This document shows positions 12,247-25,766 of a DNA stretch of 64,000 nucleotides, piece by piece. Origin of the DNA: Cyclina sinensis (taxonomy: Eukaryota > Mollusca > Bivalvia > Venerida > Veneridae). Numbering within the stretch: the first letter of the stretch is position 1; each line of letters begins with the position of its first letter. The stretch lies in NCBI GenBank assembly GCA_012932295.1, contig JAAONU010000011.1, positions 41,852,352 through 41,916,351 of the forward strand, read 5' to 3'. The notes beneath the pieces were generated by a model, which did no database searches, was not told the origin of the DNA, and saw nothing but the letters and a program-made list of their open reading frames with translations. The position numbers and the translations under genes are program-made.

Positions 12247-14429
12247 CATTGTAGACAAATGAAGTAGCTTTTATTATTATTTATTTTAAGGCCGTAAGAT
12301 AAGGGAACTGCCATTTACCTTATTGACCCTTTCTGTTGATTTTATTACAAGTCGGGAGGACGAACGGTGACCATCAAGTGCTTACACGCGTGCCAGGCGC
12401 TTTGGGTAGAGCCATTTGAAAATAACAACAACGTGAGTACGTTTCAACAAATGGCGAATTCTTTTCACTGAAAGATTGTGATATGTACATAGAGATCAGA
12501 CGACAATAGATACTGCGGGTTGATTCATATGAATTAGTTTTCATTATATTATTATTTCTTTGACAGATCTGAATGAAAGTGGATATTTGCATATTAATAA
12601 TACTCATTAAAATGTTTATTTGAAATGTGACTATGTGTGTTCTCAGATATTTATTTCAAAACTGCAAGGACAGTTCTCGATCCAGATGTAGGGTGCAGTT
12701 GGGCACCCATTAATATGGGTCAGTGTTTAACGTTAACGCTAAAAAATTAAATAGAGCACTTCTGGGTAAACAAAATAGAAAGTAAGGGAAGGGGAAGTTG
12801 TCTCAAGTGAACACCCCACTCCCCTTCCACCCAGGTCAGCCCCTGAAACGAAACAAGAAATATATTTAAAAAAATATTTTTTCGTTGTTGAGAACTGAAC
12901 AAGTAAACTAGATATGCTGCGTGCAGAGAAGTCATATCCAGCATTTCAAGCCTCTGTCCTCCTATAAAAGCCCATTTCGATAACCGTGGCTGGCCAATTA
13001 TATTTTTTGTTTAGTTAATGTCTTGGCTTTTTTTTACTGCTACAATGTCTACATGTATTATCCGAATATACACGTTTTTCCGGTTATCTGGTAATTTCAT
13101 TTAATTGCAGGATTTTCAGCCAGATTTTAAGGACAACATAAATGACCGCGAATAAAACATTCCTCATGATTTTATATGATAACATTTCATTTTATTTCGA
13201 AAAAGAAAATATCTAAGATAGAATACAAAAGATTTAAAATATTAGAAAATCAAAACTATACAAAACATCGATGACGAATAAAATATGTCTATATTACAAA
13301 ATGATAAATATATTCATACTCTTACACTTCAGAAAGTGTGCAGTTTTCAGAATTTTGGTACGTAATACAAATTATAAAAAAAAATAAAAAAAAAATAAAT
13401 AAAAAAAGACGTGAAATTTTCAAATATATTTTTCAAATATTTCAATAGATTTTTTTTCAGACGGAAAATTGTACGAAGTTTTGGGAAGCTATTTAATATT
13501 TGTACAAAATTTGGAACAATATCAATATTTGCCCTTGTAGCACTGGCTTTAATGTTGAATAATGGCATCCAACTGTGACAAGAACCACAAAAACCTATAC
13601 CATATGTCCTCAAATCAATTTTCAATTCGTCTTAACATTGGTATATCTTTCAAAGAAGTTCTTTAAAATGAGCGATACTTTACAAAGTGTTATCTTTAAG
13701 ATGTCATGTAGATCAGATCCTAGTAGATTTTAAAAGGATTGGTGTACAATTTATTTTGTAACAGCCTCGATTGATTTTTCCAACCGACAAAAATAACTTT
13801 GGACGGTCTAATATCACAGAATGAGAAAAAATAATTTCTAAGAACAAAATACATTCTTTACAGTTTTTTAACTTAATTTGCAAACATTTAAGTTAATGTA
13901 TTGGAAACATTGTAATAGTCATAGAGTGGAAGATATATGCTGCACCGGTTCTTATAGGTATAAGAGTATTAAAACTGCATTTTATTACGAACACACACAA
14001 AAATCATCTAGACGCGTATTTAAAATCTTAAATATCTTATTATGAGTGATATTTGTAAAAGAAATAAGAAGAATAAATAAAGAGAATACAGGTTTAAAAA
14101 CAAGTACATAAAAGTCAGGTGAATATACCGCTTAAAATCATATCTGCAATAAAGACTAGGTATTTTGGCATCTCTTTTAGGAATTTGTGTCAAACAGATC
14201 GCTAGTTATTGTCAGAATAAAATACTCTAGTAAACAAAGTATCCATACAAGTAAACAAAGTATCCAAGTAAAGAGCTCAAAGTTTCACGAAGCTTTCATT
14301 TTTAGCTTGAAATTAATATTTCTATAAATAAGTTTCCCTTTGATACTACCCACAATTAGTTTCTAAGCAAAATATGTAATCTAATAAATAGTTTTTCTCT
14401 TTATAGAATTCTAATGTGCTATCTGTTTA

Positions 14430-14504
14430 GTTCAGTTCAGATCAGTTCAGTTCAGATCAGTTCAGTTCAGATCAGTTCAGTTCAGTTCTGTTCAGTTCTG
14501 TTCT
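14430..14504. repeat. 15-bp tandem repeat (TTCAG TTCAG ATCAG)
   Basis: About four copies of a 15-bp unit made of three related pentamers, decaying at the 3' end into TTCAG/TTCTG units. Confidence 0.9.
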
Positions 14505-15609
14505 CTTGCATCATACAACTGAATTGTGCTATTTATTATTTGCAAATGTGCAACAATGAGACTAGAAAAAATGGAAACATAGGAAGAATAAAAAAAGCAT
14601 CAATTACACCAAGCGTAACATATTTATTCCGTGTAGTATAAAAAAATTTTTTTTCGACACTAGTCAAACTTATAAAAATTTCACAAGTAGTTTTTTCTTT
14701 ACATGTTATTGATGGCAATGAAGATTCTATATTTGTTATTACATCATTAAAAGTTACACAATGGGGAAAAACAACAACAACAAACACACAGAAAACAAAC
14801 ACAAACAAACAAATAAACTACAGTGCCGAGCGCCTATGTCAGTCAATATGACTGTTTGCTAAAAGCTGATCTTTTTTTTTCAAATGCTATTAAGGGTATC
14901 ATCTTAGTTCTTAGCACTTGTATCAAATATCGCTGTGAAAGTTGTCACATTTAGTCAGAAAATTTCAAACCAGTTTGAACATAAAGGCACAGATGTTTAT
15001 AAGACTACAATAGTTGTTCAAATGTTTTAAAAATGTTTTGTCTGCGACATTCACATATACAAAGTCATCAAAATGCAATTAGTGTACAGAAAATAATCAT
15101 TAAAAGATGATTTATGATTTATGATTAATTAGGGTCTTTGTATATTGAATTCAGTTTTAAGGTAATTGGATGTAACACTATAACCATACCTAAAAACTTT
15201 AAAGTATTCTTACTTATTTTTAGCCCAAACTATTGTCATCAGAAAATAATTCTGGTGTTAAAAGTGTACTGGATGGGGTGAAGCGTGGTTTTCTTACTAT
15301 ATAAGCAGTTATATTAGTATAGAATTAGTGAATTTCAACCAGCCATATGCAGAGCCATAATTATACCTGGTAACTTTTATATTAACATAAGTCCTGAAAC
15401 TTCAATGTAACATAATGCTGAGATTTAGTCAAGCCAGAGTTGTGTGACCTGATTAAGTGATATTGTTCTCAGATGAGCTTAATGTTTTGGTTTATAAATG
15501 ATATGGTCTGTCGAAGAAGAATCAAAATCTACAAGTAGTACCATATCATGTGCATGTATATACTGAATAATTAAAGGTTTACACCCTTACTTGAATAAAA
15601 ACAATATTT

Positions 15610-15690
15610 TTTTTGCTCGCCAGTTAGTACCATACTAGGACCTGTAACTGAACGGGGTGTCATGGGTTCAAATCCATTAAATGACCTGAA
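15610..15690 (+). mobile_element. tRNA-like SINE fragment
   Basis: A perfect B box GGTTCAAATCC (15665-15675) lies after a weak A-box-like region. Nothing else supports a functional tRNA. Confidence 0.35.
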
Positions 15691-16744
15691 TGGACAATGT
15701 TCCTCTGCATAAACTGTCCTTGATTATGTACAATTTGCATGTGCCATCTAGATATTTAGTACAACTATACACATTGACAATAACGTTATGCAAAGTCATT
15801 TATTAAACACGCAAGCATCAAACTTCCACAGAATCTGTGAATGATATGAACAACGGTTTTATGTCAAATACCCTATACAAGGCTTAATAAACATCAAATA
15901 AGTAATTCATATATGTTTGAAAGCAAATCGTTCCATTCTAGCTACATGACGCTTTTGCCGCGCCATATGCCATCTAATCGATGTTATAATCTACGCGTTC
16001 TAAAGATTGTGTTAGGAAAAAAAAATGAAATTCTCATTAATATGCAATTATATTTAATACAGTAATAACATGCAGGATGAAAAGTAATCACCTGATTTTC
16101 ATTTTCAGATTGGTTCGTCTGCCTTTTTTTTAATGCACTATCTAACTGAAAGTACAACCAGCGAAAACCATAAAAAGGACCAACATTTGGTTGAAGAGGG
16201 AACCATACTGGTTAATATCAAATCTAATATGTCGATATCTTAATTTAAAATATTTATCAAACCGGCAGTTGTCACCAAAATACCAGTCCTTAGTCTATCA
16301 CAGTATTCCAAGTACGTAAAATATTATATATCTCTCTGTCAAGGAGCTGCAGAGTTGAGCTGGAGACCCATGTGTGCTCCAGCCATGCTGCAATGTTTTA
16401 TACATGAATATATTTTCTAGTAGCTAAAATGTCTGGAAAGGTTAAAATAATAGAACTGCAAACGCTATTAAAGCTAGATACGTCAATGAGGTTTCAAATT
16501 CGCTTAAAAGAGAGTAAAGACAATTGCTGATCAAGTTATTTCCCTTTGACGCTCCAAATAGAAAAAAATCTGCAGACGACTTAAAGGACTTTATTTATAT
16601 GCATAACATGACGATATCCCTTTGGCGCGTTTCGAAGACATTAGAAATGAACTATTAGCTTAACATACTTTATCACTTCTATACAAACACACTGTGACTG
16701 CAGGCAATTTTGCTTATAGTTAGATTGAAATAACATAAATCATG

Positions 16745-17756
16745 TTTTCATTGAAGAATGAAGTAACATAATGAAAACTGTTTCTAAAGCACCATATTTC
16801 TATAACGAATACAGTAACATGAAGAATACCCTTTGTCATATATCATATTTTTACTGGAGAGTACAGTAACATCAAATTTTAAGTTTCAGTGAACGAGACA
16901 GTTACCTGAAGAATAGTGTATAAACTTCATATTTTCATCGATTAACACTGTAAAATGTAGAATAGTGTATGACATACATCATATCTTAACTGATTAAAAT
17001 AGTAACATGGAGGTTAGTCTATGATATACATAATTTTTTCATTGATATGTAGAATAGTGTATGATATACATCATATCTTAACTGATTAAAATAGTAACAT
17101 GGAGGTTAGTCTATAATATACATCATTTTTTCATTGATTAACACTGTAAAATGTAGAATAGTGTATGACATACATCATATCTTAACTGATTAAAATAGTA
17201 ACATGGATGTTAGTCTATGATATACATCATATTTTCATTGATTAAAACAGTAACATGGATGTAAGTCTATGATATACATCATACTTTCACTGATTAAAAT
17301 AGTAACATGGAGGAAAGTCTATGATATACATCATATTTTCATTGAATAAAACAGTAACATGGATGTTAGTCCAAGATATACATCATATTTTCATTGATAA
17401 AAACAGTAACATGGAGGTTAGTCTATGATATACATCATATTTTCATTGATTAAAACAGTAACATGGAGGTTAGTATATGATACATCATATTTTCACTGAT
17501 TAAAATAGTAACATGGAGGTTAGTCTATTATATACATCATATTTTCACTGATTTAAATAGTAACATGGAGGTAAGCGATGATTTACATCATATTTTCACT
17601 GATTAAAAAAGTAACATGGAGGTTAGTCTATGACATACATCCTATTTTAACTGATTAAAATAGTAACATGGAGGTTAGTCTATGATATACATCATATTTT
17701 CATTGATTTACACAGTAACATGGTGAATAATATATGATATACATCATATTTTCACT
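16745..17756. repeat. minisatellite, unit about 52 bp
   Basis: Diverged tandem units built from AGTAACATGGAGGTTAGTCT, ATGATATACATCAT, ATTTTCA and CTGATTAAAA. The first units (to about 17000) are the most diverged. Each unit contains the dyad TATGAT-atac-ATCATA. A variant module, TGTAAAATGTAGAATAGTGT, already appears at about 16950 and 17150. Confidence 0.92.
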
Positions 17757-18390
17757 GATTACCACTGTAAAATGTAGAATAGTGTCTGACATACATCATA
17801 TCTGGTGAATAATGTATGATATACATCATATTTTCACTGATTACCACTGTAAAATGTAGAATAGTGTCTGACATACATCATATCTGGTGAATAATATATG
17901 ATATACATCATATTTTCACTGATTACCACTGTAAAATGTAGAATAGTGTCTGACATACATCATATCTGGTGAATAATGTATGATATACATCATATTTTCA
18001 CTGATTACCACTGTAAAATGTAGAATAGTGTCTGACATACATCATATCTGGTGAATAATATATGATATACATCATATTTTCACTGATTACCACTGTAAAA
18101 TGTAGAATAGTGTCTGACATACATCATATCTGGTGAATAATGTATGATATACATCATATTTTCACTGATTACCACTGTAAAATGTAGAATAGTGTCTGAC
18201 ATACATCATATCTGGTGAATAATGTATGATATACATCATATTTTCATTGATTTACACAGTAACATGGTGAATAATGTTTGATTTTTATCATATTTTCATT
18301 GATTAACATAGTAAAAGTGTATTATTTTGATACATAATATTTTCACTGATTATCACAGTAACATGGAGAAAAGTGTTTGATATACATTGT
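17757..18390. repeat. higher-order minisatellite, 82-bp unit (164-bp dimer)
   Basis: The same building blocks as the preceding array, rearranged into a homogeneous 82-bp unit (ACCACTGTAAAATGTAG, AATAGTGTCTGACATACATC, ATCTGGTGAATAAT, GATATACATCATATTTTCAC). Most units alternate between AATGTATGAT and AATATATGAT, giving a 164-bp dimer. The last few hundred bases decay back to single diverged units. Confidence 0.92.
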
Positions 18391-20640
18391 AGTACTCTAT
18401 TCACAGTAAACTTGGAAAAATTGAAGAGTGATTTCTAATGTAGTAAATGCATCTTTGGTTTGTACCATGTACTGACCTGATTCACAATCGAGTCTACTCT
18501 GCGCAGTAACTAACCGAAGTTGCACACCAAAATGGGACAGTGTTATGAGGAAAAATTCTGCCTTGACATTGTATTCAAGTTTTCTTTCATGTCAAAATAA
18601 TAAAAATGTTATGTATTATTATATCATATTTTCTGAGGGCTAGCAAAAGGAAACATTAGTATGTTTGGTTTTAGAAAGGCGGAGATGGATTTCCAACTGT
18701 ACATGCGACCCGGTAAATTTAAAGGATTACCTCAAAAGAATGTCTGAGCTAAAAACTTTGCAAAAGATGTACTTTAACATATTCTATACTAATATTATAA
18801 TATAACTTTTAGATGTCGCCATGTTAAAGGGAGAGTACTTTTATAAATCAACTTATGAAACGCAAACTGATTTCACTTAAATTCGAATCGGAGCTGTACA
18901 AGATAGGTCCTTTTATCGACGTATCAAACTTAGAGTGGCACTCTTGCAGAGCTTCGGTTTGTTCTGCTGATGAAAGTCCATTGAGGACAAGATTAGAGAA
19001 GGAATAAATTAGAAAGAGCTTGGAACTGTTGCACAGATGTTTAAATCTGCAGAAAATTGATTCGGTAATTATTAAAAGAAAACCTTTGTTTGACCAACCT
19101 TTTGAAACGTGTTTAACCATTTTTATTGTTTCATAAATGAATAACCGGCGAAAGAAAAAAATAAACCGCACCATTATGTAATATAAATCACAAGGTATCA
19201 TATCGTTTAGTTGCAAAATATGACTATAATTTCCGTAATTAAATTATAGAATATTCAATATGGCCGACTTCAAATAGATTTTATCTCAACGCATTGCATG
19301 TTTTATATCCAGTATTAAAGTTATACAGCCCAAACGCTCTTAATAATGTTCCTACTTGAACTGTCTGTTCTGCATATTCAAGTACAGAATCCTTTAGTAA
19401 ACCGAGGACGCTTTGAAAGAAATGGCACATTATCAGATGAACGAGTAATCGTGATCATAACTCTCTCACCTTGTGCTCAAGAGAATATTCAATGAGAGAC
19501 AAAACAAGCATGAAAAACGACACTCCTTTTCAGAAATGAATCGCGAAAATATGTGATTTTTTGCTACTTCTGCGACATTGAAACGTGACACATAGAATGA
19601 GTACTTTCTTGAAACTTTTGAATTTGTGTACCTCCAGTATTAAGATAGAATCAGAACGTGCTGTGGCTTAATGTTCAAATTGTTTGTGGTAACAATAATT
19701 ATGACCTCTACTGGAATTGTTAATATCAGTAAAGTGAAATAAGCAGAAAACCGTCGGGAGTTTGAGTTAGTAAAGAAATTATCTAGAGTTCCTGATGCCA
19801 GAGCTGTACGCGGTGCATCCTGACTGGATTCCTTATAAACTTAACCGCCAACACAACCATCCTCCTCATCCTCCTCCTCCTCCTCATCAAAATCATATCC
19901 ATCATTACCATCATCACTACCACAACCCCATCATCATATCATCATCTTCTTCTTTGGTGTTCTTGTCTTTGTTGTCATCAACGTAAAATCACTTAAATTA
20001 CCATAATACTCATCATCAGAAAAGTAATCATCATCGAAAAATGTAAAACTCTTACCTCTTGTCACAATCACCTTGTCTTAACGGTTCGTATCATTATTAC
20101 TACAGTGACAAACTTAACATTAGTACCAAAAGTATCATTTATTACAAATGAAATTATACTTATGATCTTAATCATCAACGTCGTCATCGCCATAATCATG
20201 ATTATCAACATTGTTTATTCATCATCGTCATTCTCGTCATTTAAGATTTCTTATCATCATTATCAGTATCATTATGCTCATTATCGTCATCATCATCTGT
20301 TGCAGCAGCTTTATCAATATTATTATTTGTTAAACCATCCCCCATCATTGCCGTGAAAATAGTAATATTGGTTTTCATAATCGATACTAGAAGATAGAGG
20401 AGTTGTTTACGGCATATTTACGTTAAGCGCTTGTCAAAAATCTAATTTTGCCATGATCTCTAAACGGTCCTACAGAGCAGTAATGTCACCAAGGAGAGCA
20501 GACGCGATATGACAGATACAAGTTAGCCCTGAAATTAGTCAAATTTTGAACTGTGCTTTAAATTATAGAAAACAAACTATTATACTCGTGTACATCGGGA
20601 TGTAGTTGGGCCTCTTAGGTTGATGTCTGTTATTGATTGA
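18391..20640. other. intergenic with CAT/CTC-rich tracts
   Basis: No supported gene. Imperfect CAT, CTC and ATC repeats occupy about 19855-19960 and 20010-20350 and create His/Pro-rich or Ile-rich spurious frames. A 122-codon minus-strand frame at 18848-19216 was considered and not accepted. Confidence 0.5.
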
Positions 20641-20642
20641 GC

Positions 20643-20654
20643 TGCGCATGCGCG
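20643..20654. promoter_or_regulatory. NRF1-type palindrome TGCGCATGCGCG
   Basis: A full match to the NRF1 consensus YGCGCATGCGCR, rare in such AT-rich DNA. It lies 58 bp before the duplicated 457-bp segment. No coding exon could be linked to it, so a promoter role is only a possibility. Confidence 0.35.
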
Positions 20655-20711
20655 GAAAAGATCCCCGAAATGATTAGGTATGAAACCACCAACTCAATCT
20701 ATCAGAGCTAA

Positions 20712-21168
20712 AACAATGGCAAATAGAAATAGTTTTCTTCACTGATTTGAACAATTTGCCTTAATCTGTGTATTTTATTTTCGCTGGAATCATTTTGTTT
20801 GACTATTTCTGATAGCGTGGTAGCAGTTTTATGTTCAAATACATTCAGAATAGAATTCATGACACATATCCCAATCTAAAAATTGGCTCAGAATTTTTGT
20901 TAATTTTATGAGTAAGTTCACTTGAGCAGAAACGTCTTTCTTGTTTGAAACATGACACCAATTTTATGCTATTTTTCAAGAGCACAGATGCACATCTATA
21001 AGAATATGTAAGATAAAGCCATTGAAAACATGAGTCATGCTTTCTTTTGTGACCCTGTGAACTATTTGAATAATATATATAACTTAAAGTTGTCATTCGA
21101 TTTACTATATGGAACAATGTATTGCTATTTTCTTTTATTGAAAGCGTAATGTAGCTCGTGATGTGCAA
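20712..21168. repeat. 457-bp duplicated segment, copy 1
   Basis: By line-by-line reading this is identical over 457 bp to 26978-27434, in the same orientation. It is flanked on both sides by AAAAC, which could be a target-site duplication, but copy 2 has no matching flanks. The 'protein' on its minus strand is identical in both copies only because the DNA is. Confidence 0.95.
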
Positions 21169-22439
21169 AACATGGCATGATAGTACATGTTCAAACAACC
21201 TCCCCGTTCTTCAAAAAAAAAAAAACAACAAAAAAAAAACCACAAATAAATTCATTATTTTAACATGTAGAAGAGAAGCTGCATATAAAATTGAAAAACA
21301 AACAAACAAACAAACCAGCTTTACACTTCATCTATTGAAATTTTTTGTCAATATTAATTGGCAAACTATTGAGTGTCACTTTCCAGAGTGATTGAAGAAC
21401 ACAAATGCTCAAGCGGTTTGTCTTAAAATGGTTCTCTATTTCTGGTTCTTCAAAAATAGATAAAAGAATCTTCAACCCGATTAGAGATTATAGTTTTACA
21501 ATTCATATACGACATAGCCTCATTTTTTATTAGTGGTCGATACTTAGGGGATAGACAGATTATAAGAATATAATATGCAATGTGTTTCCAAAACAATATA
21601 GAAAGAGCTATGCTCTACGTTCAGACACGCATTTGAAATCCAGAATTTAAGCGCCACTTCCTAAAACTTTTAAGATCAGTTAACTTTTCAGAATTTTGTT
21701 ATCAACAAAAATTAATCTGAAGGTACATTTTAATATTTTTGTGTAGTGGTTATAGTAAATATCATTTTTTGATTTCCCCCCTATTTTCTTTGTCTGTTTG
21801 TTTTTTGTTTGTTTTTTTGTTTCTTTCTTTTTTTTGTTTGTGACTGTAAATGTGTCATTTTCTTTCCTAAACTTTAGCCTATCATTAAGTTGTAAAATAT
21901 CACATTTGTTGCTAGTCATTTTCGTGTTCTGATATTATATCAGTTTCTTGCATTTCCTATTCCTATTGTCCCATGTAGGGACATAAGATACATAAGTATT
22001 ACTCACTTTAGAAAGCCTCAAAGTTCCACTGCATGATAATATATAAAGAAATGTAGGTCGACCCTAACTGGTAAAATGTTTCAGCCTGGGAATGGATCAG
22101 ATTTCGTCATACGTCAACGCTAAAGTGAGAATAACAAGCAAAGTCGTTGAATTGATATCCCCCGCCGAATAATACAAATCACTGGCATGGGGCTGTTAAG
22201 TTTACATAGATCTTTGACCTTGGAATTTGTGTGACAAATCAATTTGGTATCTTTATCTGTAATGAACCAATGCCCATAAAAATTGAGTTGTGCCGAGCAG
22301 AAATAGCTTTATAGTAAATGACGTCGTTTGAGAGAAATGATGTCAAAACATTCTCAAAAAACAGCGGGACAACAGCAATGTTTAGTTTAAACAAGTGAAG
22401 TGTTAAGTTCATATGCACTGCATGACTCCTTAATGACAT
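21169..22439. other. intergenic, no gene seen
   Basis: A-rich tracts near 21210-21240 and a T/G-rich tract near 21780-21840 (TTTG/TTTC). No coding signal. Confidence 0.5.
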
Positions 22440-23530
22440 CTATGCACATATGAAGTATTTTGATACCTGAGTTATGGTCCAAACAAAAATTAAATATTAA
22501 AAATAACAAAGGGGAATAATTCTACAGTTGTGAAGTGAAGAGTTACAATTCCTATGCACTGTTTGCTCAGTGAGATCTAACCACATATGAAGTTTGAGGT
22601 TTATAACTTTAATATTTATTGAGTTGTTCCAAATAAAAAGTGTGACGGTCAGACAGACGGACAAACAAACAACCACATGGACAATGCAAAATCTATATCC
22701 CTCTTATTCTCAGGGACATCTATGCACCTGTGAAGTTTCGTGTTGATACCTTAAATACTTTTTGAGTTAAGTTGCAAACAAAATCTAGTAATAAAAATAT
22801 TTAAATAACAAAAAGGCAATAACTCAAAAGTTATAAAATGAAGAGTCAGAGTTACTATGCACTACATGATTCCTTTATAACATCTATGCTCATTTGAAGT
22901 TTAATTTTGATACCTCAACTATTTTTAGAGTTATAGTCAAAACAAAATGTAAAAAGCGAAGGGGAATAACTTAAATGTTATGAAGGGAAGAGTTTAGGTT
23001 CTTATGCACTACAACTGTACTTAATGAGATTTTACCACAGTGTTCGGTTTATAACTTAATTAGTTTTAGACTTATGTTCCAATCAAAGTGTGACGGACAG
23101 ACAGACGGACGGACTGATGTATATTTTTTTAACCTCGACCCCTGAATGACCTTGATCTCAAATGTCCAATTGTTAGAAAACTTTTACATTGCCTGTAACC
23201 TCCTTCCTTTATAGCTGAACACAACATCCCTTTAGACAAGACCTTCCCACTGACGTATATTTATATTACATTGATCCCGGAGTAACCTTGACATCGAAAG
23301 TCCAGTTGTCAGAAATATTTAATATTGGCCATAAATCAAGAGATTCAATTCATGAAATCTTCCAAATGCATATATATTTTTGATATTGACTCCAATATGA
23401 CATTGACCTTGAAGTCAAATTGTCAAAAAGAATTTATCCCTTTAGCCCTCATCTCAAAGGTCAAAGCACCACTTCTTGGACATTGTCATCTTACAGTGAC
23501 AGTTATTGATTTATTTAAATTTTCCTTTTA
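22440..23530. repeat. mollusc-type dispersed repeat, several imperfect units
   Basis: Repeating phrases include GGGGAATAA(C/T), TATGCACT, ACATCTATGCAC, GTTATAGTC/GTTCCAA and GTGACGG(T/A)CAGACAGACGGA (about 22642 and 23089). The later part has CCTTGATCTCAAATGTCCA and CCTTGACATCGAAAGTCCAG phrases. The units are about 150-450 bp long and strongly diverged, which suggests an old, non-coding dispersed family. Confidence 0.7.
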
Positions 23531-25506
23531 ACAGAATCAGACATTAAAGTCTTTTCTGTTACCGGAAATATATACTATGAAAATATCATATCATATTCGT
23601 AAAAAAATAGTGTATTAATAAGGCACCGTTACTTTAAAAAAATATTAGAAACAACGTCATTTTCATGACGTTCAAAGATTTTCGCAGGTACTTTTCGACG
23701 TTATTTTGACGTTACGTCATGTATACCCATTATGTCCTTTTTGTCAAAATGCGCCACACATATGAACCGCATTGGATGCTGTTTGTTAGACATTAATAAA
23801 AGGAATAATTTATTTACATCTTTAAATCTTCTTTGTTAGTTATTACCAAAGGACCCATTCGTCTCGGCCTTGTAGAAAATTAAGCTATGCAATCCGAAAA
23901 CTTAGAACGTTCGGACCAAAAAAGATAGCTGGATAAAGGTCTAATCTCATAATAACACAGTTACTTAACAACAAAGCCGTCATAAATATTTACAAACATG
24001 CAGTAAACTTGTCGTGTATGTTGATGATTATTGGAGTTTCATTAGTTGTTATGCCTGAATAAGGCACGACGCATGCGTGCAAAGAGACCATCTGAGCAGT
24101 AAAGCCGTGTTTCTGGTCCCCAAAGGACTGCTTGCAGCAAGTTCCAGACAAAACACAGGTACGCGCATGTCGTTATCTTGGTATTAAACCAATGGCTTTA
24201 TGAGAAACTGGCTTATCTCTTTCCCTCATCCGCCTGAATAAAGAATGGTTTCAATTTATCCTTTATGTTTTCAATCTTACTACTAGCCGCCTGTCACTAG
24301 GTCCTTAAAAGGGAATGTTGTTGCGCAAAGGACGTACTTACGTAACCGCGTTGGGAAACAAAGTGCATTGCGTGATTAAATAACTATGAATAAGTGTGTG
24401 TTATTTTTTCAATTTTTGATATTTCAATGAAAAAAAAATGATAGTACTCATGACGGAATAATGCAACCGTTATCGCATAATCACAAAATAATCACACATG
24501 GCGTAAACATGCAAAACAAAACTCTAAATGTGACATTGTAAAATTTTACAAATTAATTTGCCACCCTTTCAGAATTTATCAAGATGAATGCCAATGAGAA
24601 CAACCTATTAATATGCTTTGACGCCGGATTTGAAAAGAAGAGCGTCGTTGCTTTCTGTTAGGAATACTGCCTCGGTTAGAATATCATTTTTCTGTACTAT
24701 TAAGAATGCAAATGTTTGCATAATCTGTGCAAAGTGATAACTATTGCTTTCAAGTAATTGCATGTGCAGTGATATAGAGAGAAAACCTTTGACGTCTTGT
24801 CACAATGAAGTTTCGCTTCAGCATTATTTGGAGAAATTTCTGTAACTATTCAAATACACGTAGTTTGCGAAGGTTCAAGTCGCATCTTCAAATTTAACAC
24901 CTTTTCTCAAAACGTTCTAGTTCAAGAAATTTTCGTAAGGAAAGATATTCTGATACCAAGATGCAACATGAAATCAGTTATGCAGATTGCACTGGTCGCC
25001 TAGCTGTTAGATTGGTGTATATATTGGTGTCAGGCAAGGCTGACTATTGTCTGCGCTCTTATTATAGTCTTTTTAATAGACTGAGCTTAAGGCTCTGTAA
25101 AAAAGTATTATCTAAGAAAATGATGTTATAAGTATTTTTTTAAGAATCAAAGTGATCTTTCTTTTTAGAGTTATAGGAATATAACACTTTAAACTAAAAA
25201 AATGTTTTGAAAATAATGCATCTAAGGAAGGTGTTTTTTTGTGATAATAAAACTATATTGTATTTTAAACCACGTACACATGAACAATACATCTCATGTG
25301 AGTAAATATCGTATGTATGTAAATTTTACTTACGTATGAAAATATGTATTTACGAAACATTCTTATTACATTTCCTTCAACTGTATGTGTTTAGAATAAT
25401 TACACTCACATCATTTCACCAAAAAATTGATGGACTTTTAAGATTCAGGAGACAAAGATTGCTACCATAAACACCATATTTGGGATTGGCGCTTGGGATT
25501 GGACAT
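23531..25506. other. intergenic, no gene seen
   Basis: Contains TGACGT/ACGTCA-rich sequence at about 23655-23720 and a GCATGC-containing stretch near 24070, but no coding exon that can be supported. Confidence 0.45.
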
Positions 25507-25766
25507 GAGAAATGTGTCGTCACCAGTGAGCAAGTGATTGGTATGGCAAAAAAGTGCTGAGAAATGTGTCGTCACCAGAGAGCAAGTGATTGGTATGGCA
25601 AAAAAGTGCTGAGAAATGTGTCGTCACCAGAGAGCAAGTGATTGGTATGGCAAAAAAGTGCTGAGAAATGTGTCGTCACCAGAGAGCAAGTTATTGGTAT
25701 GGCAAAAAAGTGCTGAGAAATGTGTCGTCACCAGTGAGCAAGTGATTGGTATGGCAAAAATGTGCT
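25507..25766. repeat. tandem repeat, 5 x 52 bp
   Basis: Five consecutive 52-bp units starting GAGAAATGTGTCGTCACCAG and ending CAAAAAAGTGCT, differing at only a few positions (GTGAGC/GAGAGC; GTGATT/GTTATT). The low divergence indicates recent amplification. Confidence 0.97.

Larger units (their letters stand above)
12247..16740. other. intergenic, no gene seen
   Basis: AT-rich sequence downstream of goosecoid; its first part should be the 3' UTR. It holds A-rich tracts (about 13375-13410), the GTTCA-type repeat at 14430-14504 and a SINE-like fragment at 15610-15690. No open frame here has coding character. Confidence 0.55.

Noticed and set aside
18848..19216. 122-codon minus-strand frame
   Set aside because: Hydrophobic and low-complexity in part, no acceptable start or splice context, no recognisable motif; a frame of this length can arise by chance.
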